Positions 23,366 to 34,599 of a stretch of 64,000 nucleotides of DNA are shown piece by piece (the stretch's first letter is position 1; each line of letters begins with the position of its first letter). Both the position numbers and the translations under genes were made by a program. The notes under the pieces were generated by a model. That model was not told the DNA's origin. It saw only the letters and a program-made list of their open reading frames with translations, and did not search any database. Origin of the DNA: Hericium rajendrae (taxonomy: Eukaryota > Basidiomycota > Agaricomycetes > Russulales > Hericiaceae); assembly GCA_033439255.1 (NCBI GenBank), contig CM065880.1, positions 186,001-250,000 on the forward strand, given 5' to 3'.

Positions 23366-25143
23366 TAACACACAGAAACGACGTCAGAGGCATAGTCTGT
23401 AACAACATACGTCTCGGCATCCTTCGTGCTGAACTTCTCGTCGAACAAGGCTGCTGACACTCGGCGCTCAAGGCATTTCTATACCCAAGTTAGTCCGTCT
23501 ATCTGACTTATATATGACATGCTACTTACTGCGATACGACGTGCGTGCTGGCGCATGTTCACCGCCTCCTGGTGAAGCTTCTCTCGCCCCTGCTCGGTCT
23601 GCATCTTGATGTATGCTGGGGCGACATAATGGAAGAAGGCCTTGGCGAGGCCTTGCACCACGTTCAGTAAGTACGAGTCATCTGGTATCTTGCCCTTCTT
23701 CTTCGCATCACATAGGCGCTATTAATGTATCAGATACTCCATCGGGATAGATATTTCCTGGATGCTACTAACCTTCTCGTTGTCCATAATCTGATCAGCA
23801 AGATAGTTCAAGAATTCCGCATTCTGACGCATGTTGACTGCTTGATTCCAGGCCGGGTACCAGATGGTGGCACCATCTATCTCATCCTTCGCTCTCCCGT
23901 CCTCCGGGCTCAAGGGGAGCTGCGCGACCTTCTTAGCGACGGTCTCCTTGGTGCTTGTGTCGTCATTGGCAGCGACCTCAACACCGCATAGCCTCCAGAA
24001 CAACTCGTGAACAAGGCGCTAGTCAGAACTTAGCATGCGTGTCCTATCAGACTATGCAAAACGAACTCACCTTTAAAGCAGGGTGATCATTCCCCTTAAC
24101 CTTCGACTTCGAGTTATGTGAGTTCTTTCGAGTCCTTTTTTCCTTCTCTTCTTCCCCTCCCAGTAAGCACGCCATCTGTTCGGTCAGCTGATTGACAGCC
24201 CTTTCTGTCGCAGCTTGTTGGACACCGAGGCCCGTGAGCTGCTGCCTGGCCTCGTCAATGGCACGAACGAGGCCAACGAGTACCTTTGGTGTGTATTCCG
24301 CGCGGAAGTTCATCAGCGCGTTCATGAGGCCTGCATCCTGGCTAAGCAGTGGGGTCCTGGCCATGGCCTGCTCGACCAGCTGAGAAACCTGATCCACGAC
24401 GCCAGCTGGCGCTGATGCCTGAGTGCCCTCCGATTTGGAGGCCATGCGCAAGCGTGCATTAGACGGCGGCTGCATGAAAGGCTGCCGTGCAGGGACTAGC
24501 ACCCCGTCTGCGGGCTGCATAGGTGGCTGACCTCCTGTGAGAGGTGTGTTGGGCGTCGTCTGCACAACACTCAAGGCGTGCTCGTGACGCTGTATACCGA
24601 GTGCAGGTGCATTGGTAAATTTACTACGTTGCTAACTATCAGCGAACTAATCCTTACCTGCGTGGTAGGGCTCAGCGATCCTTTGCTCCCTGGGCTAGCG
24701 GATGGGCCATGATCACCGGTGCCGCGTGCTTCAACACCCTGTTCGAAGGTAAGTGACTGATCTAATGAGTGGAATCGAACACTTACCATCATAGGCTGTC
24801 GATCCTGAGGCACGTTAAAGCCCGCACCCACGCCGATAGGCTGCATCGGCAGGCCCACAAGAGAACCCACTGGATCCGGGCTATATGCGGGCTATATGCG
24901 CGGTAAGTCGCGCTTGAGATGCATCTAACCACTCAAGACTTACCAGGCCTCGCAGAGCATCTGCATGGCCTTGAGGGGCACCAGCTCCCTGGAAGAGAGA
25001 CATGTCGAAATTCCCGAAAGGTGAGGGATTCTAACCATGCTCGGTATAGCATACGCCCGTCAAGAACTGCTCAGAAGACGTACCGTAGGTGCCGCCGCGT
25101 TCAACGGACGTTGATGGGTGTTCGATTGGTTGTTGCTCCACAT
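23366..25143 (-). CDS. Intact multi-exon protein of unknown function
   Basis: Read from ATG 25143 to TAG 23368-23366 through eight exons with canonical GT-AG introns that all keep phase. The N-terminal 120 residues are Pro/Gly/Asn/Met-rich (MWSNNQSNTHQRPLNAAAPT, then GAGAPQGHADALRGL, then GLPMQPIGVGAGFNVPQ) and look disordered. A helical part follows (VVDQVSQLVEQAMART, LVGLVRAIDEARQQL), then a lysine-rich basic patch (EEEKEKRTRKNSHNSKSKVK) that could be a nuclear signal. The C-terminal part has LVHELFWRLCGVE, WNQAVNMRQNAEFLNYL, HYVAPAYIKMQTEQG and HQEAVNMRQHARRIAKCLE. The AVNMRQ motif occurs twice, suggesting an internal repeat. Complete splicing without stops argues that the gene is live. 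From memory similar proteins recur in polypores; no function known. Confidence 0.65.
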
Positions 25144-26291
25144 GTTGGACTTGTTCTTGGGCTTGGAGGGTGGTTTACGAGCGTTCTAGCGTGCTGGCGA
25201 TGATGGGGGTCAGCGAGCAGGAGCGGGCTGGGTCCTCGAACGCGCTATATTATTCAGATGTAATCGTAGCTAATTTACTGTCTTTCCTGATGTCTGAAAA
25301 GGTGTGATGCGAGGCTCGAAACGTCTGACAGCGAACTTGCTTGCATCCAAAAAGGTCTCCAGGAAAGGCTATCAATCAGGCTCAGAATAGCTAAATAAGT
25401 GAAAAATCGAAGGACTTTTAGGATGCGAGAAGGCGAGTTGACAGGAGTCCTAAAAGGGTCCAAGAACCATAGCTATCCAGAGCCTTTTAGGACCAGAATT
25501 TTTGGAGGGTTCCGCAGTGAGTATTACTGTATTGACGTCATGTATATGGGACAGGGCTTGTTTGCTTTGAAAACCCATGATAATGTCGGAACACCTGGCG
25601 AGACCTTGTAAGGTCCACCAGGTGCCACCAGGCCTTATCAGACGTACCATTCTGGCGGCGTCTGGTCAGAAAATCCATCTGCAAAAAGGTCTTGCCAGAA
25701 ACTCATTTCCTGGTGAGCCTGACATACATGGTCAACCTTATAAGGCGTCTTCATCCCTGGCCGTATCCTCGTAAATGCACACCATGGCATAATTGAGGCA
25801 TCGAGGTTCGAAATGATTCAACCGCCAGCTCGCGCCGCAACGGGCTGCCGCGCTTCCTGCGCTGGGGTGGCGGCATGCCCGATGCAGAAGACACGAATGC
25901 AAATGCCGCACACCCGATGTCGGAGCTGCTCACATGGCGTGGACCCCCGTCCCTCATGCTCGTCGGGCAGCGCATCGTACGCGTGCAGGCTGACGAGCGC
26001 GATGAGTGCGTATAGAATAGATCCTGGCATTGCTGAAGATCACAACCGTTAAATGCACCATCAGGTGTAGGCAAAAAGATATCACAGATCTCATACTGTA
26101 GTCGTATTTTGCGTAAATTCCTCGTACGAGAGATTGGGAATTTAGGATAGTCAGAATATGGGGTGATGCAGGAAGGACTGACAAAGGAGGCAGACTACAT
26201 ATCTATATGTATCACACAGCATGAAACAACTAGGGATTCGACAATTAGCCAAATGCAAGAGAAGAAAGCGGTCCATGCATACCTGCAAGAT
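25144..26291. other. Spacer rich in CCTT/AAGG words
   Basis: 25290-25760 contains many copies of short CCT/AGG-containing words (for example CCTTTTAGGA, CCTTGTAAGG at 25605 and the palindrome CCTTATAAGG at 25736-25745). It looks like internal sequence of a non-coding repeat. No gene seen; the frames at 25751-26074 are unsupported. Confidence 0.4.
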
Positions 26292-27691
26292 TTACAGAAA
26301 CCAAATCCGACACCCACTCCGATCGCCCACAAGCATAGGATTCTGCAGCCCACACATTGCTGTCACGTCCTGGCATACACCCTTTGTCAGATCAGTGTAT
26401 GTTGTCTCGCCACAGCAACGTCGCAATGCGTTGAGGAGAACATATGTGAATACTCCATGTACATCAGCAGCCAAGGCCGCTGGCCGTTCGTAGGCCTGTT
26501 GATAGTCCTGACACGCCGCGAGCAGCATACACGTAGAGGTGTCCCAGACCCACGTCTCCACGGATACAGGCCTGCTCGAGGGCAAGCGTCGGGGATCTGC
26601 GTCGGCTGCGCGTAGCATGCTCATGAGATTCAGCGGGGTCGCGAAGCGCGGAATGGAAGGGCGCGCCAGCGCAGCACGTGCCATCCCGCCTGAGTAGCAG
26701 CAGTCCAGGATAACCGTGGTGTAGGGGCCTTTGGCATTGCGAAGCTCGCCTAGGAACACATTTATCTCACGGTCACTGATATCGCACACTACGTCCTTGG
26801 GGTCAGGGCTGAATGCCATCCCACGGCAGGGCACAATGCTTCTATGGAGCCAACGCTCCCGGCGGGGCTGCCGAATGTGTCGGAGGCATAGTACGCCGAG
26901 CCATGTCCGGCGAAGTAGATTAAGATGCGGTCACCTGTGCAGATGCAGGCGTTGTCGCGGAGGTGCGTGTAGAGTGCGGCCAAGATATTCTGGCGTGTCG
27001 GTAAGGCCCAGACCGGCGGAAGCTCACCTTGGTTCTGGGTGAGCAGGCAGATATGGTCTAATGGAACGCCGAGATCGTGGACAAGATAGGCATGCATCGC
27101 GAGCGCATCATTGACGGAGCCTCTGAGGCGCAGAGTGGATGGGTCATCGTACTCGTTGATGCCGATGATGACGGCCCAGAAATGCGAGGGGTGACTGGGT
27201 TGCTTGTACATAGACGAAGTCTTTAACACATGTTGGTATACTTCTATGTTGAGATACGAATCACAGTATACAACTCACCTGGGGAACACGAGGAAGCAGG
27301 GTATTGAAATGCAACCTTGCTGCCGAAGAATCGAGATATTCCGTCCGTTCTCATTGCATACGATGCAGATCATTGAGGTTCTGCAAGGCATCCCTATCCT
27401 CAGCGCTACCTCCGGAACGTTGCACTCTCGATGCCATCTCTTTGAGTAGTAGATCACCATCAATGTTGCAGCCGGGGTGGAGCTCGTTCCATAATGATTG
27501 CTGGAAATCCTGTAGAAACTGCATGCGAACGGTGGTGCTTGCACTCAGTACGGGGAGCTGACGCTGTCCATAGTGAGAGCTCTGGAGATGGACGTATGGA
27601 TGACGGAAATGGAGAATGAGGAAAAACACTAGCATACCTCGTCGATAGAGGAGCCACCTCCAAACGTGCGGGAGACCTGCCCACTTGCCAT
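26292..27691 (-). pseudogene. Caspase-domain (peptidase C14, metacaspase-like) gene, broken
   Basis: ATG 27691 starts MASGQVSRTFGGGSSIDE; an intron leads to a helical prodomain (MQFLQDFQQSLWNELHPG), and a later intron (about 27282-27224) leads to the caspase fold. The first strand is HFWAVIIGINEYDD, the histidine motif is LIYFAGHGSAYY, and the cysteine motif is TVILDCCYSGG: the His-Cys dyad of clan CD peptidases is present. DISDREINVFLGEL lies between them, as in fungal family members. Two breaks are seen: an in-frame TGA in the prodomain exon after DLHRMQ, with coding-like sequence resuming directly (ERTEYLDSSAARLHF), and a frame change between IEALCP and RGMAF near 26845. The end at 26292 (CRIWFL) is somewhat short for the family. 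Mushrooms carry many such caspase-like genes, linked to regulated cell death; this copy is probably dead unless the breaks are assembly errors. Confidence 0.75.
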
Positions 27692-28060
27692 TTCGTAAAG
27701 AGGACAGTTTACTGAAAATATACAGACGTGGACAGTGTTCTGTGAGGTTAGAGGCTACTGAGCTTGGACGGTAACGAGCGCTAGGCTCCAGTGTTCCTCG
27801 TCTCCGGCCCGCCTGTCGGCAAGTCCCGGTGCCGCCGATTTAGGAAGGAGATATTCAGGATAGGGCGTTACGCACCAGATGTTAGGGAAACACCTGACGG
27901 CCAGGCGAGTTCTTGTCCCAGATGCACCATTGCTTAATGTAAATCATGTAAGTCTTGAAGATGGCCACAATATTTCTTCCAAGGAGCTTGGGAGAGTAAT
28001 TACACAGGAGATCAGCAGCAAGGTTCACGATTGGTTCTGACCCTTGCGACCCTCGCGCCT
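27692..28060. other. Intergenic, nothing recognised
   Basis: No supported frame or repeat. Confidence 0.4.
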
Positions 28061-28690
28061 TCTAGAACCATTTTCTCACGCACAACTCTGGTATTGCGAG
28101 ATCTTCACGGTGAGTAGGTTTGCACTGCTATTAGCTGAACGATAAGATTGAGACTGACGGAGCCTAGAAGCTCACCTTCGTCTCAGGTTTTTCGAGGTCA
28201 GACGTCCCATGGCGAGTGGGGTACATGCTCAACATGGTGCGTTCTTCCTTGCTCGGGCGACTTTCTAAGCCCCATGCAGCCAACATGCCAAAGATGTGAG
28301 TATGTAGTCAGAACGAGGAGGCATAATACCCACCTTGCATTGCAGCCCCTTCACTCCTGGTCGCATTCCCTCCATCCTCCCTGCTCCCAGGCCCCTCTCA
28401 TCAGTGCAGGCTGTGCCCATGCCGATGCGCATTTGGAATGCGAGAAGAGCGCCACCTGTTGAGAATGCAGACGATCCCGCCCAGGGTTCGTTCGCTGGAG
28501 CTAGAGAAATCGTATGCGGTGAGTTATCGCATCGACATACCTTCATGATGGCCGGTACCTGACTCCGATTCTCTGATTCAGCCAGATCTCCAGGGGCAGT
28601 GAACAAGGGGACAGCCAAGGGTATTTTCGTGGAATGTTACGCACACGCGAGAGATGAAGTTTGAGGAGAGAAGCGATGCTGATGTACGGC
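28060..28690 (+). pseudogene. Possible spliced gene fragment, unrecognised
   Basis: Several plus-strand stretches flanked by good splice sites can be read: one ending LVLRDLH before GTGAGT near 28108, one reading KLTFVSGFSRSDVPWRVGYM (about 28169-28237), and one ending before GTGAGT near 28519. Two frames are open in the last, and no single model is compelling. It may be a decayed gene. No family recognised. Confidence 0.25.
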
Positions 28691-30275
28691 ACAGATTTGT
28701 GCACTAGGTAACCCCGGTCAATTTCTCGATGCTATGCTGGTGTGATGCCATACCGTAAGGTGTGAGCGCACGCTTAGGCAAAATCGTAGGATATAAAGCG
28801 GTGGACAAGCGTGGGGCACAGGAGGAACTAACAAGCGGGCAGTTTTTCTGAATGAAAGACATAGATTTCGGTCTCGAGAATGCACAGTCATGCATGGGGG
28901 ACTCACCGGAGTGGTAATGCATGATGTGGATCGCGGAGGGTGGGCAGACGAGGGGAAAAAGAGGGGGGAAGCAGGCAGATTGGTATGAAGAAACTGGGGA
29001 TGGAACAAACACATATAAATATTGATCTGGCAGCTTGATTAATTTTGATTACTTAAGTACTTATGACTAGCTAGAGCAACACTGAGGCCATTTCAATTTT
29101 AAACTCCCACACGTACAAGTAGTAAGTAAACGATATCATTGATAAATGTCACGTCTACCGTTACTTTATTACTGGCCTGACGCCTCTCAGAGTGGCCCCA
29201 CAAAGACATGCATTTACTGTGTTTTTATCCCCTTCTGATCTGGAGGATCGAGTAGATGCTCTCAGTCGATAGAATGTAGACAGTCCTTCGCAAAAACATG
29301 TATACTATATAGTACGATGATAGATGAGCTGTGGAAGTAACATGGATTCCCAGAAATCTACTGGTACACGAATGGCCAGGAGACGAGTGAGAACATAGAT
29401 GCAAAGCTTGCAAGTGTGCAGCAGTACCGTATACCGTGCAAAGACTGAAAGGTGAAGGACGGTGGTGTAAGCACAGTACAACTGGCAAACAAATGTTTCT
29501 GGACACTCCGATCTTTGCCGGTGAATTGTGCGAGAAAAGCCTCCAAGCAAGTCTAGTCACCAATGGCGACCTTTCGAGTAGTGTACGAGTACAGCAGAAC
29601 GAGTACGCTAGAGGGCTCGAAGTAGGAGGTGAGGAAATTTCCCTTCGATTGCTATCACTCGGCCGGACCTAGTCTCCGTAGCTGACCTCAGACAGAAGAC
29701 AATCGTTCTGTCTATTGAGGGCCGGACCGTCACTCAAGCAAGAGCTCTGCTGCCGTGGGCGGCATCGTGGTGATAAGATAAGATGTGGCCAGGGGACTCG
29801 GTCGTGTACTGTACATAAAATCACTCATTATGTAATGAAGGACCACCCACTTCAAGCTTCATGTCTTGCCTGCCGGCTGATTTGCAGGCTTTTGACATGA
29901 CAGCGTATGTATCTTCTTCTCATGCATTTTTTGGAAAATGTCATCTACATCTCCTATAGGCAGTATAGCGATGGTGTGTCTGCTGACAATTGGGTCGTAC
30001 AACTGTCTAGTTGTCGACCACGAGGCGCAATGTGGCGCGAAAGTCACCGTCGGTGTGCAGTATATATTCAGTGGTTGAGGGTTCATTGAAGATCGGGACT
30101 CTGTCTTACCTTTCACCCCCTCACCCTTCTCGTTGTTTGTTGCTATACACAGCCCAAACGCCGGTACGTTTCTTCAATTTCCCAGCCTTTCTTTTGATGC
30201 TGAATGATCGTAATTAGTATCTCAATGCCGTACGCTTCAGCATTCAGCATTGGATAGATTATACGAGAATCATCA
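28691..30275. other. 1.6 kb gene-free spacer
   Basis: Moderately AT-rich; short overlapping frames only. The last 150 bases form the leader of the HTH gene starting at 30276. Confidence 0.4.
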
Positions 30276-30858
30276 ATGCCGTGAGCAGATGATTTGGTGG
30301 TGATGTTATCGTCAACTGACTTCTATCTTATCTAATAGTCCTCCCTATCGTCTCATCAAATGTCCGGAGCGTGCATTGATTCGTCGCCAATATAGAGATG
30401 GCAAGACAGTCTATGAACTGGCCAAAAAATATCGCTGCTCTGTGAGGACCATTCACAAGTCAGTCAACAACGCTCAAAAGGACGATCTGGATGATGACTT
30501 CAGATATCTGATGGAAACGTGCTTCCGCCGTGAAAGCATAGGTAGCCGTAGAATTGTTCGATTTCAACAGTTTAAATCATTGATTTGTTAAATAGCTACT
30601 CGTAGAAGGGCTCATCAACTTGCCACCGATGACGTTTGCGAATCGGATGCAGTCCAGAACTTCTTGATGGCTATTGACATGAACTATCCTGACACGGTGC
30701 AACGTTTTATTGACTTTGGTATCCACTCCCATCGTGACCTATACCGTCTTAAGCATATCTTGAGTCGAGATCATCATGGACTTCGAGACGAGCTTTTTGG
30801 CTTTGGTTTTACTAGGCTGGAATGCTTGTCCATCATCACCGAGTTGAAGGAGATATAG
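30276..30858 (+). CDS. Helix-turn-helix plus C-terminal helical-domain protein B
   Basis: A five-base first coding exon (ATGCC at 30276-30280) is joined by introns 30281-30338 and 30542-30595 to give about 155 residues ending TAG 30858. The N-terminus PPYRLIKCPERALIRRQYRD parallels PYRIITRSERAVLRFKWRE of the gene at 15755. The HTH follows: GKTVYELAKKYRCSVRTIHK, then SVNNAQKDDLDDD. The C-terminal helical domain reads FLMAIDMNYPDTVQRFIDFG, HSHRDLYRLKHIL, GFGFTRLECLSIITEL; it matches the same region of protein A, including GF.(Q/R)LECL near the end. No catalytic residues of a transposase or recombinase are visible. The minimal first exon rests on the phase fit and on the match to protein A. Confidence 0.7.
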
Positions 30859-31570
30859 TGACATCTTGATCCGGTAGTGCAGTCTTAGCCATTTCCCCTC
30901 ATTCCGTCGTTGTACTTATTTTCTGTCAAGTAACAATGTATCTGTGCACCCGTGTCGGGATGATTTCAATTAAAGCCTAGACTTGTGTTGCAATTTTGTT
31001 GTAACATCAACAGTATAACACTCATGTGCCGGATTCACTAAATATTGCTGGCTGTTGAGCTCATGTTGTGCTGGATATGGATTATAACGAGAGAACCGGG
31101 GATGGTGGCCTGCCCGCCGTTAGGATATCCACTGTGTCCGCGAAAGGCGCAGTGCTTTGACATATTTACCTACAGTGCAGCCTCCCACAGTGACTTTATA
31201 TCCCGCACGACTTCGGCGCTGATATCTTTCCACTCGACCATTTGGCAATCATCTTCCTTCTCCACCGTCCGAAAATCTTTGGCGGACATATAGTCAAATC
31301 GATTGCCCACCTATGGACCTCTATGCATCTTGCCCGTTGGATCGTGCAGTGCAGGGCCACCCCTGGGTGACCACATCAGCAAAAACGTTTTAGTCTGTTA
31401 TTCCCCAGCGATGTTTGTCACGCGTCACCGAGATGGCACCGGTATGTAAGGCACTACAAGGGTATACAAAGGCAATACATACCTCACAAAAGGTTGTCGA
31501 CGACTTGCAAATTTGACTTCGTGATGGTGAGTTTTCGAATTCTCCGATCTGGTCTCTAATGGCTTTCAGT
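30859..31570. other. Spacer, no gene seen
   Basis: Short unsupported frames at 31045-31293 and on the opposite strand; nothing recognised. Confidence 0.4.
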
Positions 31571-31864
31571 CTAGATAACAGGTTTTTGACGCATTTGCAT
31601 TTCCTTCGCCTGCCTGCCGTACCCCTTGCGAAAATACAGGTACATGTCTCGATTTCCAAGACCCCGTAGCAACGCTACGACGTCTCTCCAAGGTGCGTCG
31701 CGGCCGGCCCTAAATCTCATTCGTTTCATCATATATAGCCTTCGCAGTTGTCTGCAGTCCTTGTCCAATCCCACCTCTTGCAAGCATGTCAGCTGTTCAA
31801 GCTTTCCGGAGGACCATCGCGGCTGCTTATTCGTGTCGGATTCTGTAGGCTGGCGTCTTCTCAA
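31571..31864 (-). pseudogene. Possible third copy of the helical domain of the HTH family
   Basis: A minus-strand frame reads GKLEQLTCLQEVGLDKDCRQ, then LRRLYMMKRMRFRAG and WRDVVALLRGLGNRDMYLYF. The spacing of hydrophobic residues and the 'LG(I/L)....D...L' pattern resemble the C-terminal domain of the genes at 15755 and 30276. No HTH is found upstream on this strand. It may be an orphan exon or chance similarity. Confidence 0.3.
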
Positions 31865-32434
31865 GCTGGCCTTCTATTGGCTGGGCTCTCGATCTTTTGT
31901 GGTGCTTTCCATCGAATGTTGCTTTCTGGGACTCCTCGAAGACATTCTCTGGCGGGAAATCTTGCGACGGGCGCAACACTTTCTGGATAGCTCGGGACGG
32001 TCTCACCCGTTCTCAGCTGACTGATTGTACGATGATGCATCAGCGCGCATAGGGACGGTTGTTACTTAGTGACGGATGTTTCTCGTAGATAGCTTCTATG
32101 TATCTTAGACAGGTTCGTAACTACGAATAATGCATTCAATTTTATCTCTGTCGCTATCTCTGCCAAGGATGAAAATAAATAAATAAAAACATCTAAATGC
32201 TGTAGCACTCCTTGTGTCACTTTGCAATGGCCATAGGGCATTGTACGTGTACCATGTCGATGGAGAAGTTCAACCTGCCAGGTAACCCTTGGCAGAGCTG
32301 GCAAGCCTTGCGAAGGATGGGGATGATGCCAAATCCTTAAGGTACCCGTATATAGCCTTGCGACGAAATGTGGCATCCTTATCGGACGGCAGCGATTGTG
32401 ACCTTTGTAAATCCTTACATACCCTTGTAAGCCC
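31865..32434. other. Spacer with CCTT/AAGG-rich stretch
   Basis: 32270-32450 is rich in CCTT, AAGG and GCAAG words, similar in style to 25290-25760. No gene seen. Confidence 0.35.
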
Positions 32435-33344
32435 TTACAGATTTTTCACACTTTTGCTGATGCAGCAGACGCGCATCAAAATAACGTGGGCGAAGCAGAC
32501 GCCATACCTATACTCATCCATCAGCTCCTCCTCATCCTCCATGAATTGATCGAGTGCATCTTCGTGCACGTACTCCTTGCACGACAGGTTGCGGAGAACT
32601 CGGGGAGCCTCCATCTCGACCTCTTCGTAGACAGGCGTTCCTGATTTGTCCAATACGGCATCGAGGACCCTCCGGTCATGCCTCCAGAGTTGTCGCTGAA
32701 TTGCATCCCGCGAAGCGCGATAGTCCGTCTTGCGTCTAACCTCCGTGGGGGTATTCTCATCAGTGAACCGGCAGACTGCAAAGTCGGCCAAAGACTGCGA
32801 GAGCGTGTCAGGCTTGTGTATATCTTCGCATCTGCATCCTGTAGTCGGCAGCGGCGTATTCCACTCCTCCTCTTCCTCTGTGTGCAGACCAGGCGGAAGC
32901 GGATCTTTCCGTTTGCAGTAGTCCCCTGCACAAATGATATGGTCTCCAGCCCACGATCTCCTCGATGTAAAGCTTTTGGACATGCCGGTGCGCGGCATTC
33001 CAGAGGAGTCGGCACGCAAGACCAAGGCAAATGCAATCAAAGTAATAGTCCAGGCTTTCGAAAATAGCGTTGTATAGTTCCAAAGGAAGTCGAGAGAAGA
33101 TGGATGAGTTCAAACTATCGGCAACGGTCAGTGTCTCTCGGGGCTGAGACAGTGATGATGCTTTCGAAGTGCGAATATCAGTTCCTGCATCCTTCGCAGG
33201 TGGTGGCTTCCCGATGTGCATGGACGGCACGGGCCAGAATAGCTTGTCGTCTTCCCGAGAGCCGGAGACAAAAAGATCCTCCAGCTTGAACATCAAGCGG
33301 CATTGGCGCTTATCCAGGTTTATGAGATACCAGCTTTGTCCCAT
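32435..33344 (-). pseudogene. F-box-family protein copy A, frameshifted
   Basis: ATG 33344 opens SWYLINLDKRQ, a hallmark start of a large mushroom family often annotated as F-box-like. SRLPLELYNAIFESLDYYFD and LACRLLWNAAHRHVQKLY follow, an F-box-like helical segment. At about 32965 the frame changes by one base: one frame holds up to LYIEEI, and the other resumes with SWAGDHIICAGDY, PLPPGLHTEEEEEWNTPLP, and a C-terminal helical part ending near 32435. No GT-AG intron explains the shift. The paralogue at 49995-51018 has the same parts. The product would have been an SCF-type adaptor of unknown target; this copy is probably inactive. Confidence 0.65.
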
Positions 33345-34599
33345 TTTTGATGACGAGGGCGAGAAGAGAGATGGTTACGTTGGGGTTGTCAATAACATTG
33401 CGAGTTATATAGCCACGCACCATAATTACAACGTTCTCGTTGACATGTGGCCTGTGCCTTCGCCATTGTCCTTCACCATTGTTCATCAGCTCATCACATT
33501 CTGCGTACATGTCGACAAATTGTGACACACACCTACTACGCGTATGAACATTATTATCCGATTCCTGTAGGGTAGGCAATCTATATTAGATAGATCGGCT
33601 CGTCATCTCACCACATAAGCTGCAAAAAGGCATGGCCAATGGATGCCGTGGTTGGGCAGTATGCCAATGCCATCGGTCAGACTTCTCATTCCCATACTTC
33701 TGCATCGCATGAAGGCTACTTATAGCCACCATCCTCGGATTGAGAAGGAGTATGATTCCGTCTTAATTCCGAGTGCATTTCAGACGGAAATATCGATATC
33801 GATCTAGAGCACCAGGTCCTCATCAGTAATCAAAGCGTCACTTGTGAGGCACGACGAGAGACAACTCCAGCAGCGGTGCCAATCAGGTCCAGCTTCCCTG
33901 CGATACAGTTTTTAGACCTAATGAAGCTGCGAAGAGAAGTCCATACACACGTGAGTGCCCTCGTTCCTCGATCAGAACCTGGACGTCCCGCAACTCAATA
34001 TATCTAGACGACTGGAGACTCGGAACCTCCTCTTGGGAGAATGTCATTCCTGAATGGATGTAGATGGATGTGCGCCGCCGCATACCAGTGGATCGAGCGC
34101 CACGAAGCCGAGGCCCCAGGACTGAACCAATGCGTCAGGCTTCCATTGGCCGTACCTGGCCGTACCCGTGCATATTTGTGGACCCGCAACGAGTTCATCC
34201 GCAGATGCGCGAGAGCGGGCCTCGACAGATTGAGCATGGCTAGCCATGTATCATCCAAGTGGAGATAGATAGGCAGCTGGAGCACCGGTAATACCCTTAG
34301 AGGAGAAAAGGTCAACACACGGCGCGTCCCGTACGGCTTCCCCGCAGCGCCTTGCAGTGCGATGTCGCCATCGCTGGGGTCAATCAGAGCCTCATGCTAA
34401 TTTGGTCAAGATCGAGGCTGGGTTTCGAGGCCTATCTGTCGACGACGTGATATGCCTTGTCATGCCACGTCCGTCATGTCAGTGAATGGCGGGTGTGGGG
34501 GTTGTCGGTCACTTCGAACGACGCAACATTTTCCAGACAAAACAGCAACTCGATCATGAGAATATTGGAGTGTCTTGGAGACTGTTTCCATAGGATTGA
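33345..34599. other. Spacer, no gene supported
   Basis: A minus-strand stretch at 33890-34320 gives overlapping frames (for example MTFSQEEVPSLQSSRYIELR) that may be an exon of an unrecognised decayed gene. Nothing else seen. Confidence 0.35.

Noticed and set aside
24755-24785. B-box-like word TGTTCGATTCC on the minus strand
   Set aside because: It lies inside an intron of the 23366-25143 gene with no partner A box; chance match.
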